Positions 44,377 through 53,404 of a stretch of DNA of 64,000 bases are shown in pieces. Origin of the DNA: Paenibacillus naphthalenovorans (GTDB lineage Bacteria > Bacillota > Bacilli > Paenibacillales > NBRC-103111). The notes beneath the pieces were generated by a model. It made no database searches and had not been told where the DNA came from. It saw only the letters and a list, made by a program, of their open reading frames with translations. The position numbers and the translations under genes are program-made. The DNA lies in NCBI RefSeq assembly GCF_900099895.1, contig NZ_FNDY01000014.1:1-64000 (forward strand), in the 5' to 3' direction. Position 1 is the first letter of the stretch; every line of letters starts with the position of its first letter.

Positions 44377-44691
44377 ATGAATCAAGGAAACAAAATGAAG
44401 CACAACCAACAACTTCCATCCGCACGGCTCATCCGCCGCACGTGCAGCCGGGAGCTGTACCGGGCACGAAAAAAAATGGGGGGATATATAACCCCCCATC
44501 TGATCAAGCAGGCGGATGAACTGTATTATAAAAAGGTGCTGCTGAACCTCCCTTATATTGTCGAGAACGGCAGCAACCGCAAAGTACTGGCGGATTGGTT
44601 CGATGAAAACGTATGCGGCGAAATCGCCGCCTTATGGAACGTGGAGCCGGGGGTGCTCGGCAGAGCGTTCCGGGAATCCTTCGGGGGCTGA
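44377..44691 (+). CDS. Small hypothetical protein
   Basis: The 104-residue, positively charged protein is preceded by AAGGAGGTG, a near-perfect RBS. It contains a conserved-looking GGYITPHLIKQADELYYKKVLLNLPYIVENG and ends RAFRESFGG. I recognise no domain. No signal peptide or membrane segment. Followed closely by a terminator. Confidence 0.6.
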   Translation: MNQGNKMKHNQQLPSARLIRRTCSRELYRARKKMGGYITPHLIKQADELYYKKVLLNLPYIVENGSNRKVLADWFDENVCGEIAALWNVEPGVLGRAFRESFGG

Positions 44692-44716
44692 CGCAACAGC
44701 GCGTCGGTCTTTTCTT
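44690..44716 (+). terminator. Terminator after the small hypothetical gene
   Basis: GACGC-AACAGC-GCGTC is followed by GGTCTTTTCTTTC. It overlaps the stop codon. Confidence 0.6.
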
Positions 44717-44781
44717 TCGCCCTGAAGGACGCCTTACTGCCCTTCCGTGCTTGCAAAGGGGGCCTTGCTTCTGTCATTCCA

Positions 44782-45449
44782 TCAGGAGTAATATCCGCTT
44801 TTCGGAAATTCGTCATTTAATACCCAGTTGCCGATATTCCTAAGCTTATACTCAGCAGGATTATGCTGGGTATGGGTGCGGATATTTCGCCAGAACCGGT
44901 CAAAGCCGTATTTGGACGCAGTTGAGCGCGATCCCATCACTTCGAAAATGCGATTGCTGATGTCCAGCCCGGCTTTTCCGGCAGCCACATTGGCCGCCGC
45001 CACGAGTACAGCACATTCCCCACGTTCCTCTTCGGTTAAACTGAATTCTTTGGCCCACACTTCATCTACTTTATTCGCCGCCTTCTCAACCTGGACGAAC
45101 CGCTCGCTAGGTTGATTCCCGCTCTTCCGCTGCTGATATGATCCAACGTTGAAAGGGCTTTTGCCACCACACCGGGGTGCCACAGGCCTGACAAAACTTG
45201 CGTGACTAATCGTATGTTTCTGGTAACCGGAGCAAGCGAAGCCGCCAAAGCCAAAGCTTCCAGCTGGTTCTCGCCCCCATCTTCGGAAAAAAAGCGAGAC
45301 AGGAAGAATGCATACTTGAATCCCGCGTTTTCAGCCGCTTGTATATACCTTTTGTTTGCCTCAAATGACCAGTCCGCTTTCCTCGAACCGTTCGATTTCA
45401 CGATTCCTCCGCTAACACTAGGTACCCAGTAGGCAAATTGTAATGTCAT
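44782..45449 (-). pseudogene. Composite relic: sfnG 5' end joined to sfnC 3' end
   Basis: The first part (45449 to about 45113) encodes about 110 residues resembling the start of SfnG-type FMN-dependent dimethylsulfone monooxygenases or other luciferase-family enzymes (LQFAYWVPSVSGG, LDHISSGRAGINLASG). At about 45105-45113 it joins, in a different frame, about 95 residues matching the C terminus of SfnC/DszC-type acyl-CoA-dehydrogenase-like monooxygenases (FEVMGSRSTASKYGFDRFWRNIRTHTQHNPAEYK). About 250 internal SfnG residues and about 300 N-terminal SfnC residues are missing, so a single internal deletion joined two neighbouring genes. Neither product can work. Confidence 0.78.
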
Positions 45450-45804
45450 ACGATTCCTCCTCTCCATATTAACCCAACTAAATAAGTAGGTATTATATGA
45501 ATAATGTACACTCAGTATAGGCAGACGCAAGCTTTAATTCAACGAACAATATTCGTCCGAATGAAGTCTATGCAACATTTTGTCGATATTTGTTGTACAT
45601 TTCGTAAATAAACTACTTTAGGAAATACCTTTGTTTATCCAGCCAACTTTCATTGGGAGACGCTTCAATTGAGTAAGCATACCCTAGACGTGGGGCTGTC
45701 AGATCGTTGAGAAAATGATTTTTTGCTTCCCGATTCGAAATAGGCGTGACGAGATGACGTATATGATTCATCAAATTACCGCGGTGTCGTAATAAATTGC
45801 CGTT
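45450..45804. other. Spacer at the left edge of the accessory region
   Basis: AT-rich DNA without a coding frame of note. Apart from a short imperfect palindrome, CGAACAATATTCG (about 45541-45553), I see no element. Confidence 0.4.
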
Positions 45805-45840
45805 GCAAATAAAAATACTGTTGAGACAGTCTCAGCAGTA
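45805..45840 (-). terminator. Terminator after the TetR gene
   Basis: On the minus strand ACTGCTGAGA-CTG-TCTCAACAGT is followed by ATTTTTATTT, about 40 bp after the stop codon of the TetR gene. Confidence 0.75.
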
Positions 45841-45879
45841 AAACAGAAATGGATTTTGTGTTGTTTAAACATCATTTTT

Positions 45880-46506
45880 TTAGTTTTGTCTTCCGTTATC
45901 CTCCATGCCGATGGCTTTATAAATACCGAGCGAAGCAAGCCGCGTCAGCTGCAGAGCCATGTGATGCGGTGAATAAATGATATCTTTTTTGACCCAATTT
46001 TCCGCTACTCCCATCACGGACGAGCTTGCGTAGTCGAGGACGATATCAAGCGGAACCGAGAGCTTCTGCTCCATTCTCAACCTGGAAATCCGGTCGTAAA
46101 GCGCTTCCCGGATCACCTCTTGCATTTTCAGCTTAAACCTCTCCTGCTCCAGGAAAGTAAACATCACCTTGTAGAACCTTGCACTATCGGCCATGTAATT
46201 AAATAATACGACAAAATAAGGATCCGGCTCATCGAACTTCAACAAGCGAGACTCGACCTGCGGGCCGGTTTCTTTAAACAGCTTGGACAGCAGAGCCAGT
46301 TTTTCCTCAATGATGGTATCTAACAAATCGAATTTATCCTGATAATGGGCATAAAAGGTCGATCGGTTGACATTCGCATGATCGGCAATATCTTTAACCG
46401 ATATTCTCTCAAAGCCTTTTTCCAAAATAAGCGAAATCAACGATTCCTGAATCATCAGCCGAGTTCGGTAAATACGACGGTCCAGACTGGTAAAGTCGGT
46501 TCGCAT
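45880..46506 (-). CDS. TetR-family regulator divergent from an HpaB-type monooxygenase
   Basis: The 208-residue protein has a TetR helix-turn-helix (IQESLISLILEKGFERISVKDIADHANVNRSTFYAHYQDKFDLLD) and a C domain like TetR_C_7/DhaS-type regulators. It is transcribed away from the HpaB gene at 46713 with a 206-bp shared control region, so it probably represses that gene in the absence of an aromatic inducer. No operator is proven. Confidence 0.85.
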   Translation of the reverse strand: MRTDFTSLDRRIYRTRLMIQESLISLILEKGFERISVKDIADHANVNRSTFYAHYQDKFDLLDTIIEEKLALLSKLFKETGPQVESRLLKFDEPDPYFVVLFNYMADSARFYKVMFTFLEQERFKLKMQEVIREALYDRISRLRMEQKLSVPLDIVLDYASSSVMGVAENWVKKDIIYSPHHMALQLTRLASLGIYKAIGMEDNGRQN

Positions 46507-46712
46507 GCTTCATCCCTCCATCAAATGGTTTCTGCTCAATTCATCCCTATTTGTGGTTTAAATGTTCTTTTACCAACACTTCTTTATATTTAGTTGTTTA
46601 TCAAACTTATGTGCATCAACTGTCGATTGCTGGAATTTACAATACAGCTATAATAAAAACATATTAACCCTAGTTTATCAATAGGTTTTGTTTACATTTT
46701 TTTTATAAGGAG
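46507..46712. promoter_or_regulatory. Divergent TetR/HpaB control region
   Basis: AT-rich spacer containing GTTTATCAA twice (46590-46598 and about 46672-46680) and the inverted repeat CCTA-GTTTATCAA-TAGG at about 46664-46685. These are candidate TetR operator halves; none matches the 11-mer seen upstream of the other catabolic operons. Confidence 0.35.
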
Positions 46713-48170
46713 TTGTGTAAGCTTTTGCGAGGAGAACAATTTGTCAAAAGTTTAAATGATGGCCGCAAGATTTGGCTGGATGGAGCACTGGTCAGCAATT
46801 TGCCAAAGCATCAGGCATTCAAAGGTACGCTGGAAACACTCCAACGATTATTTAATATGCTCGATGTGCCAGGCGTCAGGGAAACGATCGGATTTGTTCC
46901 GCCCGGCGGCAGCAAGTTTGCTCACGCCTCCTTTCTTGTGCCTTATACCCCCCAGGATTTATTGAAGCGCAGAACCAGTTTTGATTGCTGGGCCAGAGAA
47001 ACCAACGGAATGATGAGCCGGATATCCGATTATGGCCGGTCTATGATCACGGGCTGGTATGCGGCCAGAAAGCAGCTTGGACTGCTTGATCCGCATTTCG
47101 AGTCCAAAATAACCAACTATTACAAAGAAGCACGGGACCGGGATTTGTTCCTGACAACGGCTATATTAGATCCTCAAATCGACCGTTCCAACGGTTTGGA
47201 TGACAGCCGTATAAACGAACGGTTTCTCCATGTTGTAAAGGAAACGAGCGATGGCATTGTCGTTCGCGGTGCCAAAATGATTGCAACCGGTGCGCCATAC
47301 ACACACGATTTCATTATTTTTTCGTTCTTGAATTTCGAGGCAAAAGACAGCAAGCATGCGCATATTTTACTGGTTCCGGCTCATTCCGATGGACTGCATA
47401 TTATTTGCCGGGAGTCGTTTGCCAGTCAGAGACCGCAAGATCATATATTGAGTTCGCGTTATGAGGAAATGGACGCCGTATTGTTTTTTGACGACGTGTT
47501 TATTCCTTGGGAACGGGTGCTGCTGTATGGAAATCCCGACAATGTCCTGAAGCTTCGGGGCAACAAGACGGCAAATTCGCTCGCCTTCCATCAGACGGTT
47601 GTCCGGTTTGTATCCAAGCTCGAATTTGTTACCGGGGTTGCCTTTGCCATTGCGGAATCGATTGGCGTTCAGGGTTTTTTGCATATTCAGGAGAAATTGG
47701 GCGAATTAATAACGCAAATTGATGTGATGAAGGCGCTGGTCATCGCCTCCGAAACGATGGCGAGGCCGGATGAATCCGGAGTTCTGGTGCCTGAGATATC
47801 ATTCATTGATACGGCAAGGAATATTGGAACGAAATATTACCCGAGAGCCATTGAGATTTTACAGCAAGTAGGCGGCGGCGGGTTTGTCCAAGTGCCGTCC
47901 AGCATGGAAGATTTCTATGGACCGATCTCCAATCTGATGCATTTGTACTTTGAAGGGACTTCTGTCAGTGCGGAGAAAAAAGTGCAGCTGTTTAAATTAG
48001 CCTGGGATTTGATAGGAAGTCCGCTCGGCTCCCGTCATGAGCTGTATGAGCGATTTTATGCCGGCGATCCGGTACGTGCCTATGCCAGCCAATATGTGAA
48101 GTTCGAAAAAGAGCTGTTAGTCGATCCGGTTTGGAAATTATTGAAAGAATCGAGCAAAGAAGGAGGGTAA
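46713..48170 (+). CDS. HpaB-type FAD-dependent aromatic hydroxylase (copy 1)
   Basis: The roughly 480-residue protein is of the 4-hydroxyphenylacetate 3-hydroxylase (HpaB) oxygenase family. It uses reduced FAD supplied by a separate reductase to hydroxylate an aromatic ring. Signatures include DYGRSMITGWYAARKQLG, VVRGAKMIATGAPYTHDFIIF, DDVFIPWERVLLYGN and the C-terminal HELYERFYAGDP. Start uncertain: a TTG at 46713 lies directly on AAGGAG, and the next TTG at 46725 gives MRGEQFVKSL and better spacing. No reductase gene is adjacent; the one at 50.2 kb might serve. Divergent from a TetR regulator. A paralogue lies at 55.66 kb. Confidence 0.83.
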   Translation: MCKLLRGEQFVKSLNDGRKIWLDGALVSNLPKHQAFKGTLETLQRLFNMLDVPGVRETIGFVPPGGSKFAHASFLVPYTPQDLLKRRTSFDCWARETNGMMSRISDYGRSMITGWYAARKQLGLLDPHFESKITNYYKEARDRDLFLTTAILDPQIDRSNGLDDSRINERFLHVVKETSDGIVVRGAKMIATGAPYTHDFIIFSFLNFEAKDSKHAHILLVPAHSDGLHIICRESFASQRPQDHILSSRYEEMDAVLFFDDVFIPWERVLLYGNPDNVLKLRGNKTANSLAFHQTVVRFVSKLEFVTGVAFAIAESIGVQGFLHIQEKLGELITQIDVMKALVIASETMARPDESGVLVPEISFIDTARNIGTKYYPRAIEILQQVGGGGFVQVPSSMEDFYGPISNLMHLYFEGTSVSAEKKVQLFKLAWDLIGSPLGSRHELYERFYAGDPVRAYASQYVKFEKELLVDPVWKLLKESSKEGG

Positions 48171-48234
48171 TACCGAAATACCGGTCGATTCCCACTCACG
48201 TCGACGGCCGTTATTCAGGCAAAGCGAAGGAGAG
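48171..48234. other. Short spacer after the HpaB gene
   Basis: This is ordinary spacer between the HpaB stop codon and the flanking repeat. It has no T-rich terminator that I can see. Confidence 0.4.
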
Positions 48235-48306
48235 AAAGCAGTCAGCTTTGCTTAGGGCAAGCAAATAACGCAGACCGCCGACGATGAGGGGAACGCTAGA
48301 TTTCAT
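48235..48306 (+). repeat. Left copy of a hairpin-forming repeat flanking the catabolic block
   Basis: This ~72-bp sequence (from AAAGCAGTCAGCTTTGC to GAACGCTAGATTTCATAC) matches the sequence at 61859-61933 at about 85-90% of positions with one or two 1-bp gaps. It has an internal inverted repeat, TTTGCTT/AAGCAAA plus GTC.GC/GCAGACCGC-like arms, more decayed on its 5' arm than the right copy. Both copies lie in direct orientation about 13.6 kb apart. Confidence 0.7.
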
Positions 48307-48331
48307 ACGGCCGGCCAAATTTAAATGATAG

Positions 48332-48380
48332 TTGCCCAAAGCTTTTATTTAAGGTAAGATATTAGCATATAAGATATTAG
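48332..48380 (+). promoter_or_regulatory. Candidate gntR promoter with two copies of the CTARTATCTTA operator
   Basis: TTGCCC (48332-48337) and TAAGAT (48355-48360) are 17 bp apart. TAAGATATTAG occurs at 48355-48365, overlapping the -10, and again at 48370-48380. It is the reverse complement of CTAATATCTTA, which recurs at the hydrolase promoter (58018-58028) and, with two mismatches, upstream of the dioxygenase. The pattern suggests autoregulation. Confidence 0.55.
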
Positions 48381-48483
48381 TCTTTTGCCCTATAGGCCGA
48401 CATCCGAATGTGTTGAGACCATCCCGCATTATGAAAGCCTTCTCAACGAATCGGTGAACTTTTCATTTGGAGGATCGAATACC

Positions 48484-49140
48484 TTGGAAGATGTCAATTT
48501 GTCCAAAACGAATCATGCTTATGAATATATAAAGAAAAGCTTAAAGAATGGCCGATGGAAATTCGGGGAAGAAATCTCCGTCATTGAAACCGCAAAGGAA
48601 CTGGGATATTCGAGAAGACCGATTATTGATGCATTAAAAAAGTTGGAGCTTGAAAATTTTGTGGAAATTGTGCCTCAAACCGGTTGTCGGGTCGTTAATT
48701 ACACCAAAGAACAAATGCACGACCATTTCTTGTTCGTCATGGTTCTCGAAGGCATGGCCGCCCAGTTAGCGGCAGAGCGCCGTCTGGATTCGGAAGTCGA
48801 ACAGTTATATCAAATCAATAACGAATTGCATCAGTTGGTTACGAAAGAAAACTTTGCAAAAGATGAGTACTTCGTAATTAACAGAAAGCTTCATCATGCC
48901 ATACTTAAAATGGCCCGTTCCGAAAAAATATACAATCTGACCAAAAATCAATGGGATCTGAACGATTTTTATTTAATTAATGTGTCTTTGTTTGAACATG
49001 ACGCAACGCAAACGATTGAAGAGCATAAAAATATCATCGATAAAATAAAAATGCGCGATCCTAAAGGGGCCCGCGCCATTATGGAAAGCCATATTATGAA
49101 ATTTGCCACGATCGTAGGCAACTCAAAAATTTTAAATTAA
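48484..49140 (+). CDS. GntR-family (FCD/FadR-like) regulator of the catabolic cluster
   Basis: The 218-residue regulator (start TTG at 48484, after TGGAGGA) has an N-terminal winged helix (AYEYIKKSLKNGRWKFGEEISVIETAKELGYSRRPIIDALKKLE) and an FCD C domain. The FCD domain has the metal/ligand pattern NRKLHHAILKMA and the last helix IMESHIMKFATIVG. FCD regulators usually sense carboxylic acids and repress degradation operons. An upstream in-frame start at 48385 exists but has no RBS. It faces the convergent lower operon, with a hairpin between. Confidence 0.82.
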   Translation: MEDVNLSKTNHAYEYIKKSLKNGRWKFGEEISVIETAKELGYSRRPIIDALKKLELENFVEIVPQTGCRVVNYTKEQMHDHFLFVMVLEGMAAQLAAERRLDSEVEQLYQINNELHQLVTKENFAKDEYFVINRKLHHAILKMARSEKIYNLTKNQWDLNDFYLINVSLFEHDATQTIEEHKNIIDKIKMRDPKGARAIMESHIMKFATIVGNSKILN

Positions 49141-49159
49141 CTATGTCTTGATTCAAATA

Positions 49160-49187
49160 AGGGCAAAGACTTTTCAGTCTATGCCCT
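49160..49187. terminator. Hairpin between gntR and the dioxygenase gene
   Basis: AGGGCAAAGACTTTTCAGTCTATGCCCT forms a stem with a TTTT loop between two convergent genes. T-tracts are weak on both sides, so it may be a moderate bidirectional terminator. Confidence 0.55.
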
Positions 49188-49233
49188 AACCTGCAGGCCC
49201 TGCTAATTTCAAATCTGCTTAAGCGAGGTGCCA

Positions 49234-50178
49234 TTAAATCCATTGATTATTGACCGGAGAGACCTCCAGGAATCGTTCCGGATAAGACGGGCCCCACCAC
49301 AGTCTTCCTCTTTTGTCGTATTCCTCCCAAGTCCATTTTACCGGCGGCAAATCGATATCTCTTGAATAATCTCCCGTATAAATTTCGGTTCGATTGCCGT
49401 CAAAATCGCGGATATATAAGAAGAAGGCATTACTCAATCCGTGTCGTCCGGGGCCAAACTCAATCGCATCCTGGTAGCCGGCATCCGCCAGAAGATCCGC
49501 CGTCCGGATAATTTCAGCCGGTCCCTGAACCGTATAAGCCACATGATGCAAGCCGGCTCCTGAAGCGGATTGAACCAGCGCCACATCATGGGTGCCCTGA
49601 CAGCGTCTTGTCCAAGCGGCAAAGGTACCATTATCCTTCTCCACATATTCCGATACGCTGAAGGACAGCTCATCTCTCCAATATTTCAGGGCTTGATCCA
49701 CGTTGGCCACGCGAATATTCATATGATCGATTCGCAACGGCGGAATTCCTCTATCGCGGTGCGTTGCACGCATAGGCAGATGGTTCAGTCCACCCTGTGG
49801 ATTGTAAACGTTGACCTGCTGCATAGCATGGTAAAACTCGATCGGATGGCCATTCGGCTCAACAATACGCAGAGCTCGGCCTTGCCCGGGCTCCGTACCT
49901 TCCGGAACCATCAGGGTTGGAACCCCAAGACGTTTATGATGATCCTCCAGTCGGTCCAAATCTTCCGGATCGGAGACCCGAAGCGCAAAGTGACCCAAGC
50001 CACCGGTTTTGCTTTTGGTCAAGGTCAGGGTATGAAGGTCGAATTCATCTACTCCGCGTAGATAAATATGATCTTTGTCGGAATCGTGCTCTCTAAAGCC
50101 AAGAATATCAATGTAAAATTCCCGCGCTCTTTGCATATCGGTTACAAACAATTCGCAATGTCCCAGTCTTAGAATCAA
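49234..50178 (-). CDS. Extradiol ring-cleavage dioxygenase, HpaD/HPCD-like
   Basis: The 314-residue VOC-fold enzyme opens a catechol ring next to the hydroxyls (meta cleavage). The facial triad is His152 (IDHMNIRV), His211/212 (GLHHVAY) and Glu265 (NRTEIYTGDY). This spacing is close to the His155/His214/Glu267 set of homoprotocatechuate 2,3-dioxygenase, and the C-terminal PPVKWTWEEYDKRGRLWWG also resembles that family. Exact substrate is not proved. TTG start after GGAGGTG. It is the last gene of the lower operon, 4 bp after a flavin reductase. Confidence 0.83.
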   Translation of the reverse strand: MILRLGHCELFVTDMQRAREFYIDILGFREHDSDKDHIYLRGVDEFDLHTLTLTKSKTGGLGHFALRVSDPEDLDRLEDHHKRLGVPTLMVPEGTEPGQGRALRIVEPNGHPIEFYHAMQQVNVYNPQGGLNHLPMRATHRDRGIPPLRIDHMNIRVANVDQALKYWRDELSFSVSEYVEKDNGTFAAWTRRCQGTHDVALVQSASGAGLHHVAYTVQGPAEIIRTADLLADAGYQDAIEFGPGRHGLSNAFFLYIRDFDGNRTEIYTGDYSRDIDLPPVKWTWEEYDKRGRLWWGPSYPERFLEVSPVNNQWI

Positions 50179-50181
50179 TGT

Positions 50182-50652
50182 CTACACCTCCAGCTTAGTT
50201 AACGAACGATATTTTCCCCCATAAAAAATCAACGGTTCTTCCTCTCGATACGAAATCCAGTTCACTCGACCTATATACAGGGTATGATCCCCTGCCGGAT
50301 GCTCATCCACCACATCGCAAACGATATAAGCCAACGAATCTTGTATCAATGGAATGTCATTATGCCAGAAAAATTCAGGCGTGCTTTCCTGCGGGCGGCC
50401 GGCAAAATGCTGTGATACCTGCTGCTGATCGTGCATCAAAATGCTAATTCCGTACGTTTTCGTTTGAGGCAGTATCTGGTGCATCCTGGTTTTATGATCA
50501 ATGGAAACGAGCACAAGCGGAGGATCCAGGGAGACCGAAACGAAGCCATTCGCCGTCATCCCATGCACTTCACCTTCCTGAACCGTGCTCACAATAGTAA
50601 TTCCGGAAGCAAATCTTCCGAGCGTATTTCTAAACTCCCTGGGGTCGATCAT
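50182..50652 (-). CDS. FMN/FAD-dependent flavin reductase, HpaC type
   Basis: The 156-residue flavin reductase (start MIDPREFRNTLG after AAAGGAGAATGGGC) has the family motif RFASGITIVSTVQ...GMTANGFVSVSLDPPLVLVS and GDHTLYIGRV near the C terminus. It supplies reduced flavin to HpaB-type oxygenases. Two HpaB-type genes lie in the region (46.7 and 55.7 kb), and this is the only reductase seen. It overlaps the C-terminal DNA of the aldolase gene region by only a short spacer (17 bp). Confidence 0.87.
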   Translation of the reverse strand: MIDPREFRNTLGRFASGITIVSTVQEGEVHGMTANGFVSVSLDPPLVLVSIDHKTRMHQILPQTKTYGISILMHDQQQVSQHFAGRPQESTPEFFWHNDIPLIQDSLAYIVCDVVDEHPAGDHTLYIGRVNWISYREEEPLIFYGGKYRSLTKLEV

Positions 50653-50669
50653 GCCCATTCTCCTTTGTT

Positions 50670-51674
50670 CTATCGATTCGCCAATTCTGCAGCAACATCC
50701 AAAATCCAATCTTCTTGTCCGGCAACAGCCTTGCGTCGGGACAACTCCAGCAGGATCTCCCTCGGATCGATATTGAATTTTTCCCCAGCCTTTTTGGCAT
50801 GCATTAAAAAAGTGGAATATAATCCCGTATAGCCGATGGTCAAGGCATCACGGTTAATCGTCATCGGATACTCCATCATGGGTTGAACTATATATTCTGC
50901 AGCATCCATGATCTTAAATAAATCAATTCCGGTTTCGCAGCCTACCTTGGAGAGCGCGGCCACAAGCACCTCCGTCTGTGTATTGCCGGAGCCGGCCCCC
51001 AGGCCGCTTGTGCTTGCATCAATGCAGGCGGCGCCGGCTTCCACTGCAGCCAGACTATTCCCTATAGCCAATCCGATGTTATTGTGGGCGTGATAGCCGA
51101 TCGGGACTTTTAATTCGTCGGTTAACGCTTTCACTCTTGCCGTAACATCTTGCGGCATCATCGTTCCCGCGGAATCTACAATATAAACGATATCGGCTCC
51201 ATAGGATTCCATTAGTTTAGCTTGTTTGGCCAAATCCTCCGGCGATAGCATATGGGCCATCATGAGAAAGCCTACGGTTTCGAGGCCAAGCTCCTTAGCC
51301 AAACCAAAATGCTGCTCGGAAATATCCGCTTCCGAACACTGCGTCGCAATTCGGACCATGCTGATTCCGCAATCTTTAGCCTGCTTCAGTTCTTTTCTCG
51401 TGCCGATCCCCGGAAGCAGCAAAGAAGCTATTTTGGCGTTCTTGCTGGTCTTTGCCGCTTCCTCGATGAGTTCAAATTCATCAACCAGGGACATGCCGTA
51501 CTGCATGGAAGAACCGGCCAACCCGTCGCCGTGACTGATTTCAATCACAGGAACGCCTGCTTCATCGAGAGCTTTCACGATGTTATGGACCTGTTCTTTC
51601 GTAAATCGATGACGAATGGCATGGGAGCCGTCACGAAGCGTCGTATCCATGACCCTTACCTTTGTTGGAGTCAT
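50670..51674 (-). CDS. 4-hydroxy-2-oxovalerate aldolase
   Basis: The 334-residue DmpG/MhpE-type aldolase cleaves 4-hydroxy-2-oxopentanoate to pyruvate and acetaldehyde. It has the HMGL-like start [19 protein letters not shown], the metal ligands in [12 protein letters not shown] and the C-terminal [21 protein letters not shown] family block. It forms a channelling complex with the acylating acetaldehyde dehydrogenase encoded 38 bp upstream. Confidence 0.95.
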   Translation of the reverse strand: MTPTKVRVMDTTLRDGSHAIRHRFTKEQVHNIVKALDEAGVPVIEISHGDGLAGSSMQYGMSLVDEFELIEEAAKTSKNAKIASLLLPGIGTRKELKQAKDCGISMVRIATQCSEADISEQHFGLAKELGLETVGFLMMAHMLSPEDLAKQAKLMESYGADIVYIVDSAGTMMPQDVTARVKALTDELKVPIGYHAHNNIGLAIGNSLAAVEAGAACIDASTSGLGAGSGNTQTEVLVAALSKVGCETGIDLFKIMDAAEYIVQPMMEYPMTINRDALTIGYTGLYSTFLMHAKKAGEKFNIDPREILLELSRRKAVAGQEDWILDVAAELANR

Positions 51675-51712
51675 TATCGTTTCATCCCTTCCTCCTTATT
51701 GGATATCCCCGG

Positions 51713-52618
51713 TTAGCTTAGGACTTGTTTCAATAAATACTTTGCCTTAACCTCTGCCACACGCTTAGCGGAGGAGGTCATTATATCCAGATTGCCGGCC
51801 GTGCTTGGCAAATAATCCCCGGCCCCTTCGATTTCCAGCAATAAGATGACGACTGGCCATTTGCCCTCCGGCGTGTCTCTCACATCAAAAATGGGCTTCC
51901 GCGTTAAACGGTATCCGGGCACGTACTCCTGCACTTCAGCGATGACCTGCTCAATCGAAGCGGCAATTTCGTCTTCATGACCATGCTCATAGGCGGCATA
52001 TACGGTATTTCTCATCAGGATCGGAGGCTCCGCAGGATTTAAAATGATAATCGCCTTTCCCTTTTCGGCTCCGCCGATCGCTTCCAGACCACGGGCTGTT
52101 GTAAAGGTAAATTCATCGATATTTTGCCGCGTACCGGGCCCTGCCGAGCTGCTGGCAACGGTCGATACCATTTCTGCATATTTGACCTTGCATACCCGAC
52201 TCACCGCATGAACGAGCGGAATCGTCGCTTGCCCTCCGCAGGTGATCAAATTCACATTATCCGCATCCATGTGATCGTTCAGGTTAGCAGGCGGCACGAC
52301 ATAAGGCCCCACAGCAGCCGGTGTAAGATCAATCGCTATTTTTCCCGCTTCCTTCAACAGCTTCGCATGCCGGATATGAGCCTTTGCGCTCGTGGCGTCA
52401 AATACGATTTGAATATCGGGATCTTGTAGAATCCCGTTAATCCCCTCAATGCTGATATCCAAGCCATACGACTTCGCTCTGGCTAATCCTTCGGATTCCG
52501 GATCGATCCCGGACATTAACGATAGCTGCAACGAACCAGGATTTTTCAATATTTTATACATTAAGTCGGTTCCGATATTTCCTGAGCCCAGGATAGCTGC
52601 TTTAACTTGTTTTTCCAT
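51713..52618 (-). CDS. Acetaldehyde dehydrogenase (acylating)
   Basis: The 301-residue DmpF/MhpF enzyme turns acetaldehyde, NAD+ and CoA into acetyl-CoA. It has a Rossmann start [15 protein letters not shown], catalytic Cys in [13 protein letters not shown], and [15 protein letters not shown]. Its gene begins on the final base of the preceding stop codon (TAATG), so translation is coupled to the hydratase. Confidence 0.95.
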   Translation of the reverse strand: MEKQVKAAILGSGNIGTDLMYKILKNPGSLQLSLMSGIDPESEGLARAKSYGLDISIEGINGILQDPDIQIVFDATSAKAHIRHAKLLKEAGKIAIDLTPAAVGPYVVPPANLNDHMDADNVNLITCGGQATIPLVHAVSRVCKVKYAEMVSTVASSSAGPGTRQNIDEFTFTTARGLEAIGGAEKGKAIIILNPAEPPILMRNTVYAAYEHGHEDEIAASIEQVIAEVQEYVPGYRLTRKPIFDVRDTPEGKWPVVILLLEIEGAGDYLPSTAGNLDIMTSSAKRVAEVKAKYLLKQVLS

Positions 52619-53403
52619 TATTTTATATTCACCTCCACACTTGACAACCCTTCGCCAAACGAAGCCTTATAATGTCCGGGAAGCAAATCAAAAGCCGGTG
52701 TAAGAGAACCCGAGAGCACAATGCTTCCCGCTTTCAAGGCTTCGCCCCATCCCGACAGTTTATTGGCCAGCCATGCGACCGAGCGGGCAGGATGGCCGAG
52801 TACAGCAGCCCCGGCTGCTGTACCCAATATCTTTCCATCTCTTTCCAGAACAAGCCCCACATGACGGAAATCCAACCGCTCAACGGTAGAAATTTGACTT
52901 CCTATGACCATCCCCCAATGGGACCCGTTGTCAGCAATCGTATCGGAAATCTTAATTTTCCAATCCTTTATCCGGCTGTCAATGATCTCAAAAGAGGGAA
53001 CAACCGCTTTAGTAGCTGCCAATACATCCGCAGCCGTCACATTCGGTCCCCTCAGGTCCTTATCCAGAAGAAATGCGATTTCCGCCTCAATACGGGGATA
53101 AATCATCCGCTTTGAATCGATTTCCGCACCATGTTCAAATGCAAAATCCGAATACATGACGCCAAAATCGGGCTCATATACATGGAGCTGCTTTTGAATC
53201 CCTTCGCTGGTCAAACCGATTTTATTCCCGATGACCTGCCTGCCCTGCTGCTGATGGAGCTTGGTTAATTCCCTTTGAATTTGATAAGCGTCCTCCGCCG
53301 TTAATGACGGATAAGTTTCCGTGATCGGGGAGATGGCCTGTTTATTTTCAAAGGCGTCGTATAAGGATTGCGCAATGGTTTGAACATTCGGTTTCTCGTT
53401 CAT
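52618..53403 (-). CDS. 2-oxopent-4-enoate hydratase-like (FAA hydrolase family)
   Basis: The 261-residue MhpD/DmpE-type hydratase converts 2-hydroxypenta-2,4-dienoate to 4-hydroxy-2-oxopentanoate. Family traits seen: [45 protein letters not shown] with the metal-binding acidic residues, and [19 protein letters not shown] near the C terminus. Decarboxylase relatives (DmpH) look similar. Start [10 protein letters not shown]. Confidence 0.87.
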   Translation of the reverse strand: MNEKPNVQTIAQSLYDAFENKQAISPITETYPSLTAEDAYQIQRELTKLHQQQGRQVIGNKIGLTSEGIQKQLHVYEPDFGVMYSDFAFEHGAEIDSKRMIYPRIEAEIAFLLDKDLRGPNVTAADVLAATKAVVPSFEIIDSRIKDWKIKISDTIADNGSHWGMVIGSQISTVERLDFRHVGLVLERDGKILGTAAGAAVLGHPARSVAWLANKLSGWGEALKAGSIVLSGSLTPAFDLLPGHYKASFGEGLSSVEVNIK

Positions 53404-53404
53404 A

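Noticed and set aside
48235-48306. The repeat as an ordinary intrinsic terminator of the HpaB gene
   Set aside because: The stem has no following T-run on the plus strand and matches a second copy 13.6 kb away, which a simple terminator would not.
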